Both the position numbers and the translations under genes were made by a program. From positions 1 to 18,657 of the forward strand of contig JBOGWV010000298.1 in the NCBI GenBank assembly GCA_050693975.1: 18,657 nucleotides of DNA, read 5' to 3'. Under the pieces are notes generated by a model, which did not search any database, was not told where the DNA came from, and worked only from the letters and a program-made list of their open reading frames with translations. Positions 5,212 to 12,471 of this stretch are shown piece by piece. Position 1 is the first letter of the stretch; every line of letters begins with the position of its first letter. The DNA comes from WHSV01 sp050693975. Its GTDB lineage: Bacteria; Actinomycetota; CADDZG01; WHSQ01.

Positions 5212-7200
5212 TCAGCGGGGGTCGACGTCTACTCGCAGCCGGCTCCCGGCCGGTACCGAGGCGAGGATACCCCGCAGCGCGACGGCAACCGGCTCGGCGT
5301 CGTCGGCCTTGATGAGCACCTCGAGTCCGTCGGTGACCTCGCCGTCGGCCACCACGGTCTGGACCTCGATGGGCCCCAGCACGCTCGCGCCGGCCGCGCG
5401 CGCCACCCCCGCGGCGCGCTCGATGAGGCCCTGTTTGCGAGGTCCGTAACTCGTCGCCTTGACGAGCTCGGAGAACGGCGGATAGCCGAGCTCGGCCCTT
5501 TCCTTCAGCTCACGTTCGAGGAAGTAGTCGTAGTCGGCCCGGATCACCGCCTGAATCGCGTAGTGCTCGGGCTCGGCGGTCTGGATAAGCAAACGGCCCC
5601 CCTCGGAGGCGGGACCGGCCCATTCCGCCATTGCGGCCAGCGCCTGGTAAGCGCTCTCCGCCGCACGGAAGTCCGGGCGGCGGAGCATCGAGTCGGCGTC
5701 GAGCACGCCGACCAGGCGTGCTGGGGGCCGGAGCGCCGGCTTGGTACCGATCCAGGTGGTCACGTAGATGTCCACGTCGGAAGCGGGATGGTCGACCACG
5801 TTCGCGATCACGTCGGGGTCCATGCGGCCCACGGTGGCGCGCGGGAAAGATTTCGATAGTTGCTCGGACAGCCTCTCGCTACCCGCGCCCACGTAGCGGA
5901 AGTCCGACGCGCCACACGAAGCGCAGCTCTCGGGGGCCGGAGCCTCGAACCTGCAGTGCGCGCATCGGACCGCGCCGGGCGGGCTCGGCCGGACGGCAGG
6001 ACTCCCGGGCGGGCTCGGCCGGACGGCAGGACTAACCCTTACTCGGTCGTAGAACAGGCCGGCCTCACAGACGGGACAGCGCACCGACCGCCGGCAGTTG
6101 GCGCACCAAAGCGCTCGGGAGTATCCGCGCGCCGGAACCAACAGAGCGACGCGTTCACCCGCCTTCAGCGCGCCCGAGATGCGGGCGTGCAGGGCGCGGG
6201 AAAACACCCGGTCGCCGGGCGGCTCCGCGGTCTCCACCACCGGCCGAGCCGCACGCGCGTCAGAGGTTGGCGGCGCGACCCAGCCGAAGGTCCCGTCGCG
6301 GGCCGCGGCCGCGGTCTCGGCGCTGGGGGTAGAGCTCAACAACACGCAGGTCGCGCCCTGCCGCCGAGCCCGCTCGATCGCGACGCGCCGAGCGTCGTAG
6401 CGCGGTGAACGATCCTCCTTAAAGGAGAGGTGGTGCTCCTCGTCGATGACGATGAGCCGCAGATGCTCGGCCGGAGCGAGGACGGCCGCGCGGCCTCCCC
6501 CTCCGAGCTGTGCGCCGGCTCCGATGCGGAGCCATGCGTGCGCTCGCTCGTTGTCGGGCTGGGCCGAATCCACGCGTGCGAGTTGCGGCCAGCGCGCGCC
6601 GAGGACGTCGAGCACCGCCGACCCGAAGCGCACCTCGGGCACTGCCACCAGGGCCTGGCCTCCGCCGTCCAATGCGCAATCCACGAGCTCGGAGATGAGC
6701 TCGCCCCTGTCTTCGCCCGGCAACGACCGCAGACACCAGCTCCCCGCCTCCCTGGTCCGCAACGCCTCCACGAGCTCCGCCGAGCCCTCGTAGCGTGAGA
6801 GTCGCTCCGACCCTCCTGCGGTAGCGATCGGTTCGGAAGCGGCAAGCTTGCTCCGGACGCGCGGCGGCACCGCTCGCTCGAAGGCGCGCCCGAGCGGGAC
6901 GGCGTAGCGGCGCGCCAGCCAGGTGAACACCTCGACCAGGGCGCCCGGGGCAACCGGCGCGCCGGCCACCAGGGCCGCTACCGGCTCAAGCTCGACCTCG
7001 TCGGACCGGCCCAGCGAGACGACCACGGCGCGCGTCCGCCGGTGCCCGAGAGGAACCCGCACCAATGACCCGACGCGCACCACCTCGCGCAGCTTCTCCG
7101 GGACCGTGTAATCGAACGTCCTGTCCACCCGCCACGCGGGCACGAGGGGGACGACCGAGACGGTTACGCCGCGCTCAGGTGGCGAGGCGGCGGAGGTCAT
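5212..7200 (-). CDS. priA: PriA-like primosomal protein N', helicase motifs degenerate, with in-frame repeat insertion
   Basis: PriA recognises stalled replication forks and directs DnaB reloading. The 662-residue protein keeps the 3'-DNA-binding N-terminal region (RTFDYTVPEKL near 27-37), DEEHH at 253-257, and the zinc-binding region with four Cys pairs (C366/C369, C375/C378, C413/C416, C426/C429). The C-terminal ELGYPPF stretch is also present. Walker A is absent: the region expected to hold GxGKT reads LRSLPGEDRGEL. The IGTRSA-type motif is replaced by IGAGAQLGGGG, and motif VI reads AEWAGP instead of AGRAGR, so ATPase activity is unlikely. Loss of these motifs is known for actinobacterial PriA. 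A duplicated SPAVRPSPPG (390-409) sits between the second and third Cys pairs. The gene overlaps the end of metK by 26 nt. Confidence 0.93.
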   Translation of the reverse strand: MTSAASPPERGVTVSVVPLVPAWRVDRTFDYTVPEKLREVVRVGSLVRVPLGHRRTRAVVVSLGRSDEVELEPVAALVAGAPVAPGALVEVFTWLARRYAVPLGRAFERAVPPRVRSKLAASEPIATAGGSERLSRYEGSAELVEALRTREAGSWCLRSLPGEDRGELISELVDCALDGGGQALVAVPEVRFGSAVLDVLGARWPQLARVDSAQPDNERAHAWLRIGAGAQLGGGGRAAVLAPAEHLRLIVIDEEHHLSFKEDRSPRYDARRVAIERARRQGATCVLLSSTPSAETAAAARDGTFGWVAPPTSDARAARPVVETAEPPGDRVFSRALHARISGALKAGERVALLVPARGYSRALWCANCRRSVRCPVCEAGLFYDRVRVSPAVRPSPPGSPAVRPSPPGAVRCAHCRFEAPAPESCASCGASDFRYVGAGSERLSEQLSKSFPRATVGRMDPDVIANVVDHPASDVDIYVTTWIGTKPALRPPARLVGVLDADSMLRRPDFRAAESAYQALAAMAEWAGPASEGGRLLIQTAEPEHYAIQAVIRADYDYFLERELKERAELGYPPFSELVKATSYGPRKQGLIERAAGVARAAGASVLGPIEVQTVVADGEVTDGLEVLIKADDAEPVAVALRGILASVPAGSRLRVDVDPR
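5975..6033 (-). repeat. Two-copy 30-bp tandem repeat inside priA
   Basis: Two 29-bp identical copies (5975-6003 and 6005-6033) have a period of 30 bp. On the plus strand each contains CGGGCTCGGCCGGACGGCAG followed by GACT. The period keeps frame and encodes SPAVRPSPPG twice in the zinc-binding region of PriA. The core GGGCTCGGCCGG, three variable bases, GCAG and then AC is shared with the tandem repeat at 11110-11179. Confidence 0.9.
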
Positions 7201-8377
7201 CCGCTTTGTCCGTACGCTCCCAGGTGAAGGACTTCTCCGACCGCCCGAAGTGGCCGTAGCTCGCGGTGTTCTGATAGATCGGTCGCTGCAGGTCGAGGTC
7301 GCGGATGATCGCCGCCGGCCTCAGATCGAAGACCTCTCGAATGGCCGACTCGATCTTGGCCGGGTCCGCGGTCTCGGTTCCGAACGTGTCGATAGATATC
7401 GACACGGGGTGAGCCACGCCGATGGCGTAGGCGACCTGGACCTCGAAGCGATCGGCCAGTCCCCCGGCGACGACGTTCTTGGCAATGTGGCGACACGCGT
7501 AGGCGGCCGAGCGATCGACCTTGGTCGGGTCCTTCCCGCTGAACGCGCCCCCACCGTGTCGAGCCATGCCTCCATAGGTGTCGATGATGATCTTGCGGCC
7601 GGTGAGACCGGTGTCCGCGCGCGGCCCCCCGATCTCGAAGACGCCGGTTGGATTGACGAACACGCGCACGTCCTGAGCGTCCAGGCCCGGCGGAATGAGT
7701 GGATCGACGACGTGTTGCATCAGGTCCGGGCGCAGCAGCGTCTCGATGTCGACGTTCGGCTGGTGCTGGGTCGAGATGACTATGGTGTCGAGGGTCACCG
7801 GCTTGTCCCCGTCGTATCCGATCGTGACCTGGACCTTGCCGTCCGGCCGCAGATAGGGAACGACCCCGGCCTTGCGAACCTCGCTGAGCCGCTGCGCCAG
7901 CCGGTGGGCGAGCCAGATCGGCATCGGCATGAGGTCCTCGCTCTCGGTGCACGCGAAGCCGAACATCATGCCCTGGTCGCCCGCGCCCTGATGGTCGAGA
8001 GCTTCGTCTGGGGAGTCGCCCATGCGTTCCTCGAAGGCGTGGTCCACTCCGGCCCGGATGTCGGGGCTCTGCTCCTGGATCACCACCGAGACTCCGCAGG
8101 TGGCGCCGTCGAAACCGATCTTGGACGAGGTGTAGCCCACGTCGGTGATCGTGCGCCGCACCACCGAGGGAATGTCCACGTAGACCTCGGTCGTGATCTC
8201 ACCGGCGACCACCACCAGCCCCGTGGTCACGAGCGTCTCGCATGCCACCCGACCGTAGGGATCCTCGGCCAGGATCTCGTCGAGCACGGCATCGGAGATC
8301 TGATCGGCAAGCTTGTCGGGATGCCCCTCGGTTACCGATTCGGACGTAAACAGCCGGAGTGATTCGGGATTCGCCAT
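7175..8377 (-). CDS. metK: S-adenosylmethionine synthetase
   Basis: MetK makes S-adenosylmethionine from methionine and ATP. The protein of about 400 residues has the three-domain signatures: TSESVTEGHPDKLADQISDA at the N-terminus, GAGDQGMMFG, and the P-loop-like nonapeptide GGGAFSGKD followed by PTKVDRSAAY. The C-terminus contains YGHFGR and FTWERTD. Two starts are possible. The ATG at 8377 has AGGA at proper spacing, while the ATG at 8386 has AGG directly against it, so the inner one was chosen. No SAM riboswitch was recognised ahead of it; the short gap to coaBC contains only a GC-rich inverted repeat. Confidence 0.96.
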   Translation of the reverse strand: MANPESLRLFTSESVTEGHPDKLADQISDAVLDEILAEDPYGRVACETLVTTGLVVVAGEITTEVYVDIPSVVRRTITDVGYTSSKIGFDGATCGVSVVIQEQSPDIRAGVDHAFEERMGDSPDEALDHQGAGDQGMMFGFACTESEDLMPMPIWLAHRLAQRLSEVRKAGVVPYLRPDGKVQVTIGYDGDKPVTLDTIVISTQHQPNVDIETLLRPDLMQHVVDPLIPPGLDAQDVRVFVNPTGVFEIGGPRADTGLTGRKIIIDTYGGMARHGGGAFSGKDPTKVDRSAAYACRHIAKNVVAGGLADRFEVQVAYAIGVAHPVSISIDTFGTETADPAKIESAIREVFDLRPAAIIRDLDLQRPIYQNTASYGHFGRSEKSFTWERTDKADDLRRLAT

Positions 8378-8397
8378 GAGCGGCATCCTAGCCGAGC

Positions 8398-8415
8398 CCG
8401 CGGGCCCGCCCGCGG
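8398..8415 (-). other. Perfect GC inverted repeat between coaBC and metK
   Basis: CCGCGGGC and GCCCGCGG form an 8-bp perfect inverted repeat around a 2-nt centre. It lies 15 nt after the coaBC stop and about 10 nt before the metK ribosome binding site. It has no U tract on the minus strand, so it is not a standard terminator. It may be an operator or an mRNA structure affecting metK. Confidence 0.5.
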
Positions 8416-8430
8416 ATCACGAACCCGGCT

Positions 8431-9663
8431 TCAGTCGGAGAGAAGGTCTACGACTCGATCGATGAGGGCCGCTGCCAGGGTTTCCTTCGAGACCAGGCCC
8501 AGGTCGACGATCCCGTCGGCGGTGGCGATCACGGCCCGGTTGGTGCGGACCCCGAAGCCGGAATCGTGGGTGCCCACCTCGTTGGCGACGATCATGTCCG
8601 CGCCCTTCGAGTTGAGCTTGACCCTCGCGAGCTCCATCAGGCGCTCCACGTTCTCCTCGGTCTCGGCCGCGAACCCGACGAGGACGCCGCCCGGCTTGCG
8701 AAACTCGGGGTGTGCGCCCAGCTCGGCGAGGATGTCGGGCGTTGGCTCGAGGGTGACGTCCGGGGGACCCTCAGCCTTCTTCAGTTTCTTGCCCGCGTGC
8801 GTCACCGGCTTGAAGTCAGCGACCGCGGCGGCCTTCACGATGGCGTCTGCGTCGGAGGCGTTCTCGAGCACGGCCGAGCGCATCTCGTCGGCGGTGTGCA
8901 CGTCGATCACGTCTATCCCCGGAGGCTGTGCGAGGTTGTTCGGCCCGCTCACGAGCGTGACCTTGGCGCCGCGACGGGCGGCCTCGCGCGCGATCGCGAA
9001 ACCCATCAGGCCCGAGGAGCGGTTCCCAATGAAGCGAACGGGGTCGAGGGGCTCCTGCGTCCCGCCCGCGGTGACCACCATGCGGCGGCCGGCGAGGTCC
9101 TGCGCACGACCGATGGCGCCGAGCGCGGCGGCAACTATCTCCTCGGGCTCGGCCATCCTGCCCATGCCGATGTCGCCCGACATGAGGGGGCCCGCGTTCG
9201 GTCCCACCTGGATCACGCGACGCTCGACCAGCGTGGCCAGGTTGGCGGCGGTGGCCGGGTTCTCCCACATCTCCGCGTGCATGGCAGGTGCGATCAGAAT
9301 GGGGCACTGGACGGTCAACAGCGTCGCCGAGAAGAGGTCGTCGGCCAGCCCCGCGGCCAACTTCGCAATTGAATTCGCCGTGGCCGGAGCCACTATCGCG
9401 AGGGCGGCGCCGCGGGCCAGCTCGACGTGGGGGGCGTCGGGGCCATCGGCGAACAGGTCCGTGGCCACCGGATTGCCCGTGACCCCGGCGAAGGTCTGGT
9501 CACCGATGAAGCGCCCCGCCGAGCGGGTCATCACGACCCTGACGTCCGCGCCCATCTGGGTGAGCGACCGTGCGACGTGCACCACCTTGTATGCCGCTAT
9601 CCCGCCGCTGATGGCGAGCACGACCTTCTTGCCCTGAATGGAGGAATCGGCCTCCGGGCTCAT
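8431..9663 (-). CDS. coaBC: Bifunctional phosphopantothenoylcysteine decarboxylase / phosphopantothenate-cysteine ligase
   Basis: CoaBC joins 4'-phosphopantothenate to cysteine (CoaB) and decarboxylates the product (CoaC), two steps of coenzyme A synthesis. The 410-residue length matches the fused enzyme. The flavoprotein CoaC half (about 10-185) shows the nucleotide-binding ISGGIAAYK, catalytic H79 in APHVEL, and PAMHAEMW (126-133). The latter is the PXMNXXMW motif with His in the Asn place. The GMGRMAEPEE segment follows. The CoaB half begins at TAGGTQEPLDPVRFIGNRSSG (about 198-218) and includes KAAAVADFKP and the KLKK lysines. The ATG has AGGA 9 nt upstream. rpoZ ends 11 nt before it, in the common actinobacterial order. 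Confidence 0.96.
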   Translation of the reverse strand: MSPEADSSIQGKKVVLAISGGIAAYKVVHVARSLTQMGADVRVVMTRSAGRFIGDQTFAGVTGNPVATDLFADGPDAPHVELARGAALAIVAPATANSIAKLAAGLADDLFSATLLTVQCPILIAPAMHAEMWENPATAANLATLVERRVIQVGPNAGPLMSGDIGMGRMAEPEEIVAAALGAIGRAQDLAGRRMVVTAGGTQEPLDPVRFIGNRSSGLMGFAIAREAARRGAKVTLVSGPNNLAQPPGIDVIDVHTADEMRSAVLENASDADAIVKAAAVADFKPVTHAGKKLKKAEGPPDVTLEPTPDILAELGAHPEFRKPGGVLVGFAAETEENVERLMELARVKLNSKGADMIVANEVGTHDSGFGVRTNRAVIATADGIVDLGLVSKETLAAALIDRVVDLLSD

Positions 9664-9674
9664 GGGTCTGGGTC

Positions 9675-9923
9675 CTATTTGATGCCGTCGGTGGTGCGCT
9701 CGTAGGAGATTTTGCCCTGGGCGATCTCGGTGAGCGCGATCGACAGTGGCTTGGGGGCGCGGTCGGGGTTCAACGGGATCTGCGGGGGGGTGAACTCGGC
9801 GATGCCCTCGCCCAGCTGGGTGAAATAGGAGTTGATCTGGCGGCTGCGCTTGGCCGCGAGGATCACCAGGGTGTACTTGGAGTCGACGTCGGTGAGGAGC
9901 GTCTCGATCTTTGGCTCGATCAT
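9675..9923 (-). CDS. rpoZ: DNA-directed RNA polymerase omega subunit
   Basis: Omega helps assemble RNA polymerase by chaperoning the beta' subunit. With the ATG at 9923 the protein has 82 residues and opens IEPKIETLLTDVDSKYTLVILAAKRSRQINSYF-like; the A-A-K-R-[AS]-RQIN core is the omega signature. The C-terminus has PLSIALTEIAQGKI, matching the conserved K-x-L-x-x-A-x-x-E-I-x-x-G-K-I pattern. The start was chosen for AGGA about 9 nt upstream and fit to the family; an extended frame back to 9971 starts with TTG and adds unconserved residues. It sits between gmk and coaBC as in most Actinobacteria. Confidence 0.95.
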   Translation of the reverse strand: MIEPKIETLLTDVDSKYTLVILAAKRSRQINSYFTQLGEGIAEFTPPQIPLNPDRAPKPLSIALTEIAQGKISYERTTDGIK

Positions 9924-9999
9924 TTGCTTCAGTCCTTTGGTCGCAGGAGTGCTCGGGAGGAGCATCCGCAAAGCGTGGTCGGACGCGACAGTCAGTTCG

Positions 10000-10019
10000 G
10001 CGATCGTCGAGACGATCGC
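10000..10019 (-). other. Perfect 9-bp inverted repeat between gmk and rpoZ
   Basis: GCGATCGTC and GACGATCGC are separated by 2 nt in the 102-nt gmk-rpoZ gap, 6 nt after the gmk stop. No U tract follows on the minus strand. It could be a transcription factor site, an mRNA processing hairpin, or a weak terminator; sequence alone does not decide. The rest of this gap shows no clear promoter. Confidence 0.5.
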
Positions 10020-10025
10020 GCCGCG

Positions 10026-10610
10026 CTACCTGCCGTGTGGGGTCTCCTCCAGTATACGGATGACCTCGTCAACCGCATCATCTATGTCGTCGTTGACGAC
10101 TATGTGGTCGTAGGCCCCCTTCTCCTTGACCTCGTCGTAGGCCGCCTTGACCCGGCGCCTCAGGGCGTCGGGGTCCTCCGTGGCGCGCCCCCGCAGGCGG
10201 CTGAACAGCTCATCGAGCGAGGGGGGCTCGATGAAGATCAGGATCGCCCCCGGCTCCGCCCGTTTGACGGCCAGGGCGCCCTGGATGTCGAGCTCGAGGA
10301 TCACATCTCGTCCCGCCCTCAGAGCTGCCTCGACCGGGCCACGAGGGGTGCCGTAGTAGTTGCCGTAGACCTCGGCGGTCTCCAGGTACTCGCCACGGTC
10401 GCGGCCTCCGACGAAGTCTCGCTCCGTGACGAAGTGGTAGTTAGTCCCGTTGATCTCGCCCCTGCGGGCAGGTCGGGTGGTCGCCGACACCGACAGGAAG
10501 ACATCGGGGCGCCGCCGCTGCACGCCCGCGACTACGGTTCCCTTGCCCGCTCCCGAGGGCCCGGACACGACGAACAGGCGTCCTCTTCCCGATGAGTCAG
10601 GCCTTGCCAC
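10026..10610 (-). CDS. gmk: Guanylate kinase
   Basis: Gmk phosphorylates GMP (and dGMP) to GDP with ATP. The 194-residue protein has the P-loop GPSGAGKGT (17-25), the GMP-binding segment ATTRPARRGEINGTNYHFV, the LELDIQGA stretch, and the FIEPPSLDELFSRLRGRATE lid region. The start is GTG at 10610, 7 nt after the mihF stop, with no strong SD, so translation is probably coupled to mihF. The mihF-gmk-rpoZ arrangement is typical for Actinobacteria. Confidence 0.96.
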   Translation of the reverse strand: MARPDSSGRGRLFVVSGPSGAGKGTVVAGVQRRRPDVFLSVSATTRPARRGEINGTNYHFVTERDFVGGRDRGEYLETAEVYGNYYGTPRGPVEAALRAGRDVILELDIQGALAVKRAEPGAILIFIEPPSLDELFSRLRGRATEDPDALRRRVKAAYDEVKEKGAYDHIVVNDDIDDAVDEVIRILEETPHGR

Positions 10611-10617
10611 GCGCCGA

Positions 10618-10935
10618 CTAGCGCCGAGCGAACTCGGACAGCAGGTTCTCCTTCTGCTTCGCCCCCAGGCCCCGCATTCGTCGTGACTCGGAGATATCGA
10701 GGCGCTCCATGATCTTCCTAGCCCGGACTCGACCCACGCCCGGCAACGACTCGAGAACGTTAGAGACCTTCATCTTGCCGACGATCTCGTCGCCGGTCCG
10801 GTCGATCAGTTCTCTCAGCGTCGTCCTACCGCTCTTGAGCTGCTCCTTGAGCTCGGCGCGCTTGCGGCGCGCGATGGCCGCCTTCTCCAGTGCCTGTCTG
10901 CGCTGCTCGTCGGTGAGCGGAGGGGGCAAAGGCAT
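10618..10935 (-). CDS. mihF: Actinobacterial integration host factor (mIHF)
   Basis: mIHF is a small nucleoid-associated protein specific to Actinobacteria. It binds and bends DNA, and in mycobacteria supports phage L5 integration and chromosome organisation. The 105-residue protein has a basic, helical N-terminal half (KAAIARRKRAELKEQLKSG) and the conserved C-terminal helix-hairpin-helix-like core. That core reads VLESLPGVGRVRARKIMERL, then ISESRRMRGLGAKQ. GAGGA stands 7 nt before the ATG. A good promoter lies about 100 nt upstream, so mihF probably heads a transcript running into gmk, rpoZ and beyond. Confidence 0.95.
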   Translation of the reverse strand: MPLPPPLTDEQRRQALEKAAIARRKRAELKEQLKSGRTTLRELIDRTGDEIVGKMKVSNVLESLPGVGRVRARKIMERLDISESRRMRGLGAKQKENLLSEFARR

Positions 10936-11031
10936 CGAGGCATCCTCTCTTGGTTCGCGTTGGGAATGCGTTGGTCATGAGATGTAGAAATCGCCGGCTC
11001 CGGCAAATGCGGTCAGGCACCACCTAGGGCC

Positions 11032-11068
11032 GTGCCGGAGTATAGGCACTCGGCGCGGGCCCCTGCAA
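11032..11068 (-). promoter_or_regulatory. Promoter of the mihF-gmk-rpoZ transcript, with palindrome over the -10
   Basis: On the minus strand TTGCAG (11068-11063) and TATACT (11044-11039) are separated by 18 nt, close to the primary sigma factor consensus. The -10 box is bracketed by the inverted repeat GTGCC...GGCAC (11049-11032), which could be a repressor site. The predicted start near 11032 gives a leader of about 95 nt, which contains a small GCCGG-AG-CCGGC stem (11004-10993). Upstream pyrE has no visible terminator, so read-through is also possible. Confidence 0.65.
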
Positions 11069-11109
11069 CGCGCCTCGCCCCTCTTTTCCCTGCTCAACGG
11101 CCGTTTTCG

Positions 11110-11179
11110 CGCGGAACGGGCTCGGCCGGGCCGCAGTACAAACGCGGAACGGGCTCGGCCGGGCCGCAGTACAAACGCG
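11110..11179 (-). repeat. Two-copy 33-bp tandem repeat between pyrE and mihF
   Basis: Two identical 33-bp units (11110-11142 and 11143-11175) plus the first 4 bases of a third follow the pyrE stop. On the plus strand each contains CGGAACGGGCTCGGCCGG, then GCCGCAGTACAAA. The unit includes internally complementary segments (for example GGCTC-GGCC-GGGCC). The core GGGCTCGGCCGG is identical to the core of the tandem repeat inside priA at 5975-6033. Confidence 0.92.
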
Positions 11180-11182
11180 CGG

Positions 11183-11764
11183 CTAGGCCGTCAGGCGGCT
11201 GCTCCCCGGTTCTACGATGGGCTCCTTCCTGAGGCAAAGAGGGCACTCGTCGGCCGGCCACGAGCTGGCGTCGAGCCTGACAAGAGCGCGGAAGGGTGCC
11301 CCGAAATCCAGCGCGGCGCGGGGGTTCGTTCGATCCACGAGCGCACCCACCCCGGCGACCTCGCCGCCCGCCTTCCGGACCAGCGTCACCACCTCTTGGA
11401 CCGAGCCCCCCGTCGTGACGACGTCCTCGACGACCAGCACCCGCTCGCCCGGTGCGATCTCAAAGCCACGCCGCAGGGCCATGGCCCCCTCGACTCGCTC
11501 CGTGAAGATGAAGCGTGCGCCGGCCGCGAGCGAAGTCGTGAAGCCGAGTATCAGAGCCCCCACCGCGGGGCTCGCCACCACGTCGAACTCGCCGGCGAAG
11601 GATCGGGCGATCTCGTCGCCGAAGTCCCTCGCCAGGCGCGGATGCTCGAGCACGCGGAACTTCTGTGCAAAGACGTCGCTGTGACGCCCCGAGGTGAGTA
11701 GAAAGTGCCCGCGCTGCACCGCGCCGTTGCGCTCCAGGGTCTCGAGCACCTCGGCCGGGCTCAT
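11183..11764 (-). CDS. pyrE: Orotate phosphoribosyltransferase
   Basis: PyrE adds the phosphoribosyl group of PRPP to orotate, giving OMP. The 193-residue protein has the PRPP-binding loop VLVVEDVVTTGGSV (109-122) with its acidic pair. It also has the TSGRHSDVFAQKF substrate region and ERVEGAMALRRGF ahead of the PRPP loop. A CPLC pair (174-177) near the C-terminus is common in the longer bacterial form. The ATG overlaps the pyrF stop as ATGA. It is the last gene of the pyrimidine operon here, followed by the tandem repeat. Confidence 0.95.
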   Translation of the reverse strand: MSPAEVLETLERNGAVQRGHFLLTSGRHSDVFAQKFRVLEHPRLARDFGDEIARSFAGEFDVVASPAVGALILGFTTSLAAGARFIFTERVEGAMALRRGFEIAPGERVLVVEDVVTTGGSVQEVVTLVRKAGGEVAGVGALVDRTNPRAALDFGAPFRALVRLDASSWPADECPLCLRKEPIVEPGSSRLTA

Positions 11765-12471
11765 GCTCCGCCCTTCGCTTCCTCGAGGATCGCCTTGGCC
11801 GCCATTGCCGGATCGTTCGCGGCGGTGATCGGACGACCTACGACCAACAGGTCGGCTCCCGCAACCATCGCCTCGCGTGGTCCGAGCGTTCGGCGCTGGT
11901 CGTCGTTGCTGGATCCCGCCGGCCTGATCCCGGGCACTACCAGTTCACAAGCGTCGCCGAAACGCGCACGCATTGCAGCAACCTCGAGGGGTGAGCACAC
12001 CAGTCCGTGGGCGCCCGCGTCGAGGGCGCGCTCGGCAAGTCGAAGCACCGCGGCGCCGGCCGGGCCGCCCATCCCCACCTGTTCGAGCTCGGCATCGTCG
12101 AGGCTCGTCAGCACGGTCACGGCAAGCACCTTCATCGAGTCCCCCGCCGCGCCCACCGCCGCCTTCACCATTTCGAAGCCGCCCGCTGCATGCACCGTCA
12201 CGTAGCGCGCGCCTAGGTTTCCTATGGCGCCGGCCGCGCCGGCGACCTGAGCCGGGATGTCGTGCAACTTAGCGTCTACGAAAACCGGACGCGCCGCGCC
12301 GAGCTCGCCCACCAGGCCGGTACCGGCGCCGTAGATCGCGGTCAGTCCCACCTTGTACGCGCCGACCGAGTCCTTGACCGCGCGCGCTACCGACCGAATC
12401 TCGCCGGCTTCCGCGAAGTCGAGGGCCACGCAGACCGGGTTACGCGCAGAGCCGGAGCGCGCGTCACTCAT
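11761..12471 (-). CDS. pyrF: Orotidine 5'-phosphate decarboxylase, type 1
   Basis: PyrF decarboxylates OMP to UMP, the final step of the pathway. The 236-residue TIM barrel shows the catalytic tetrad K40 (in YKVGL), D66, K68 and D71 (VDAKLHDIP), the phosphate-binding VVPGIRPAG with DDQRR, and VGRPITAANDP. These belong to the type-1 (subfamily 1) enzyme, whereas many classical Actinobacteria use the type-2 form. The start ATG overlaps the pyrD stop (ATGA) and the stop overlaps the pyrE start, so the three are likely translated in concert. Confidence 0.96.
   Translation of the reverse strand: MSDARSGSARNPVCVALDFAEAGEIRSVARAVKDSVGAYKVGLTAIYGAGTGLVGELGAARPVFVDAKLHDIPAQVAGAAGAIGNLGARYVTVHAAGGFEMVKAAVGAAGDSMKVLAVTVLTSLDDAELEQVGMGGPAGAAVLRLAERALDAGAHGLVCSPLEVAAMRARFGDACELVVPGIRPAGSSNDDQRRTLGPREAMVAGADLLVVGRPITAANDPAMAAKAILEEAKGGA

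Noticed and set aside
7250..8362. Plus-strand open frame of 370 codons antisense to metK
   Set aside because: It mirrors the metK codons; metK on the minus strand shows every conserved motif.
8378..8430. SAM riboswitch ahead of metK
   Set aside because: The gap is only about 50 nt and shows an inverted repeat but none of the SAM aptamer core elements.
9924..9971. Longer rpoZ starting with TTG at 9971
   Set aside because: The extra 16 residues are outside the conserved omega N-terminus, while the ATG at 9923 has a suitable SD.
11110..11179. Possible CRISPR array
   Set aside because: The units are directly tandem with no spacers, only two copies, and no cas genes are present.
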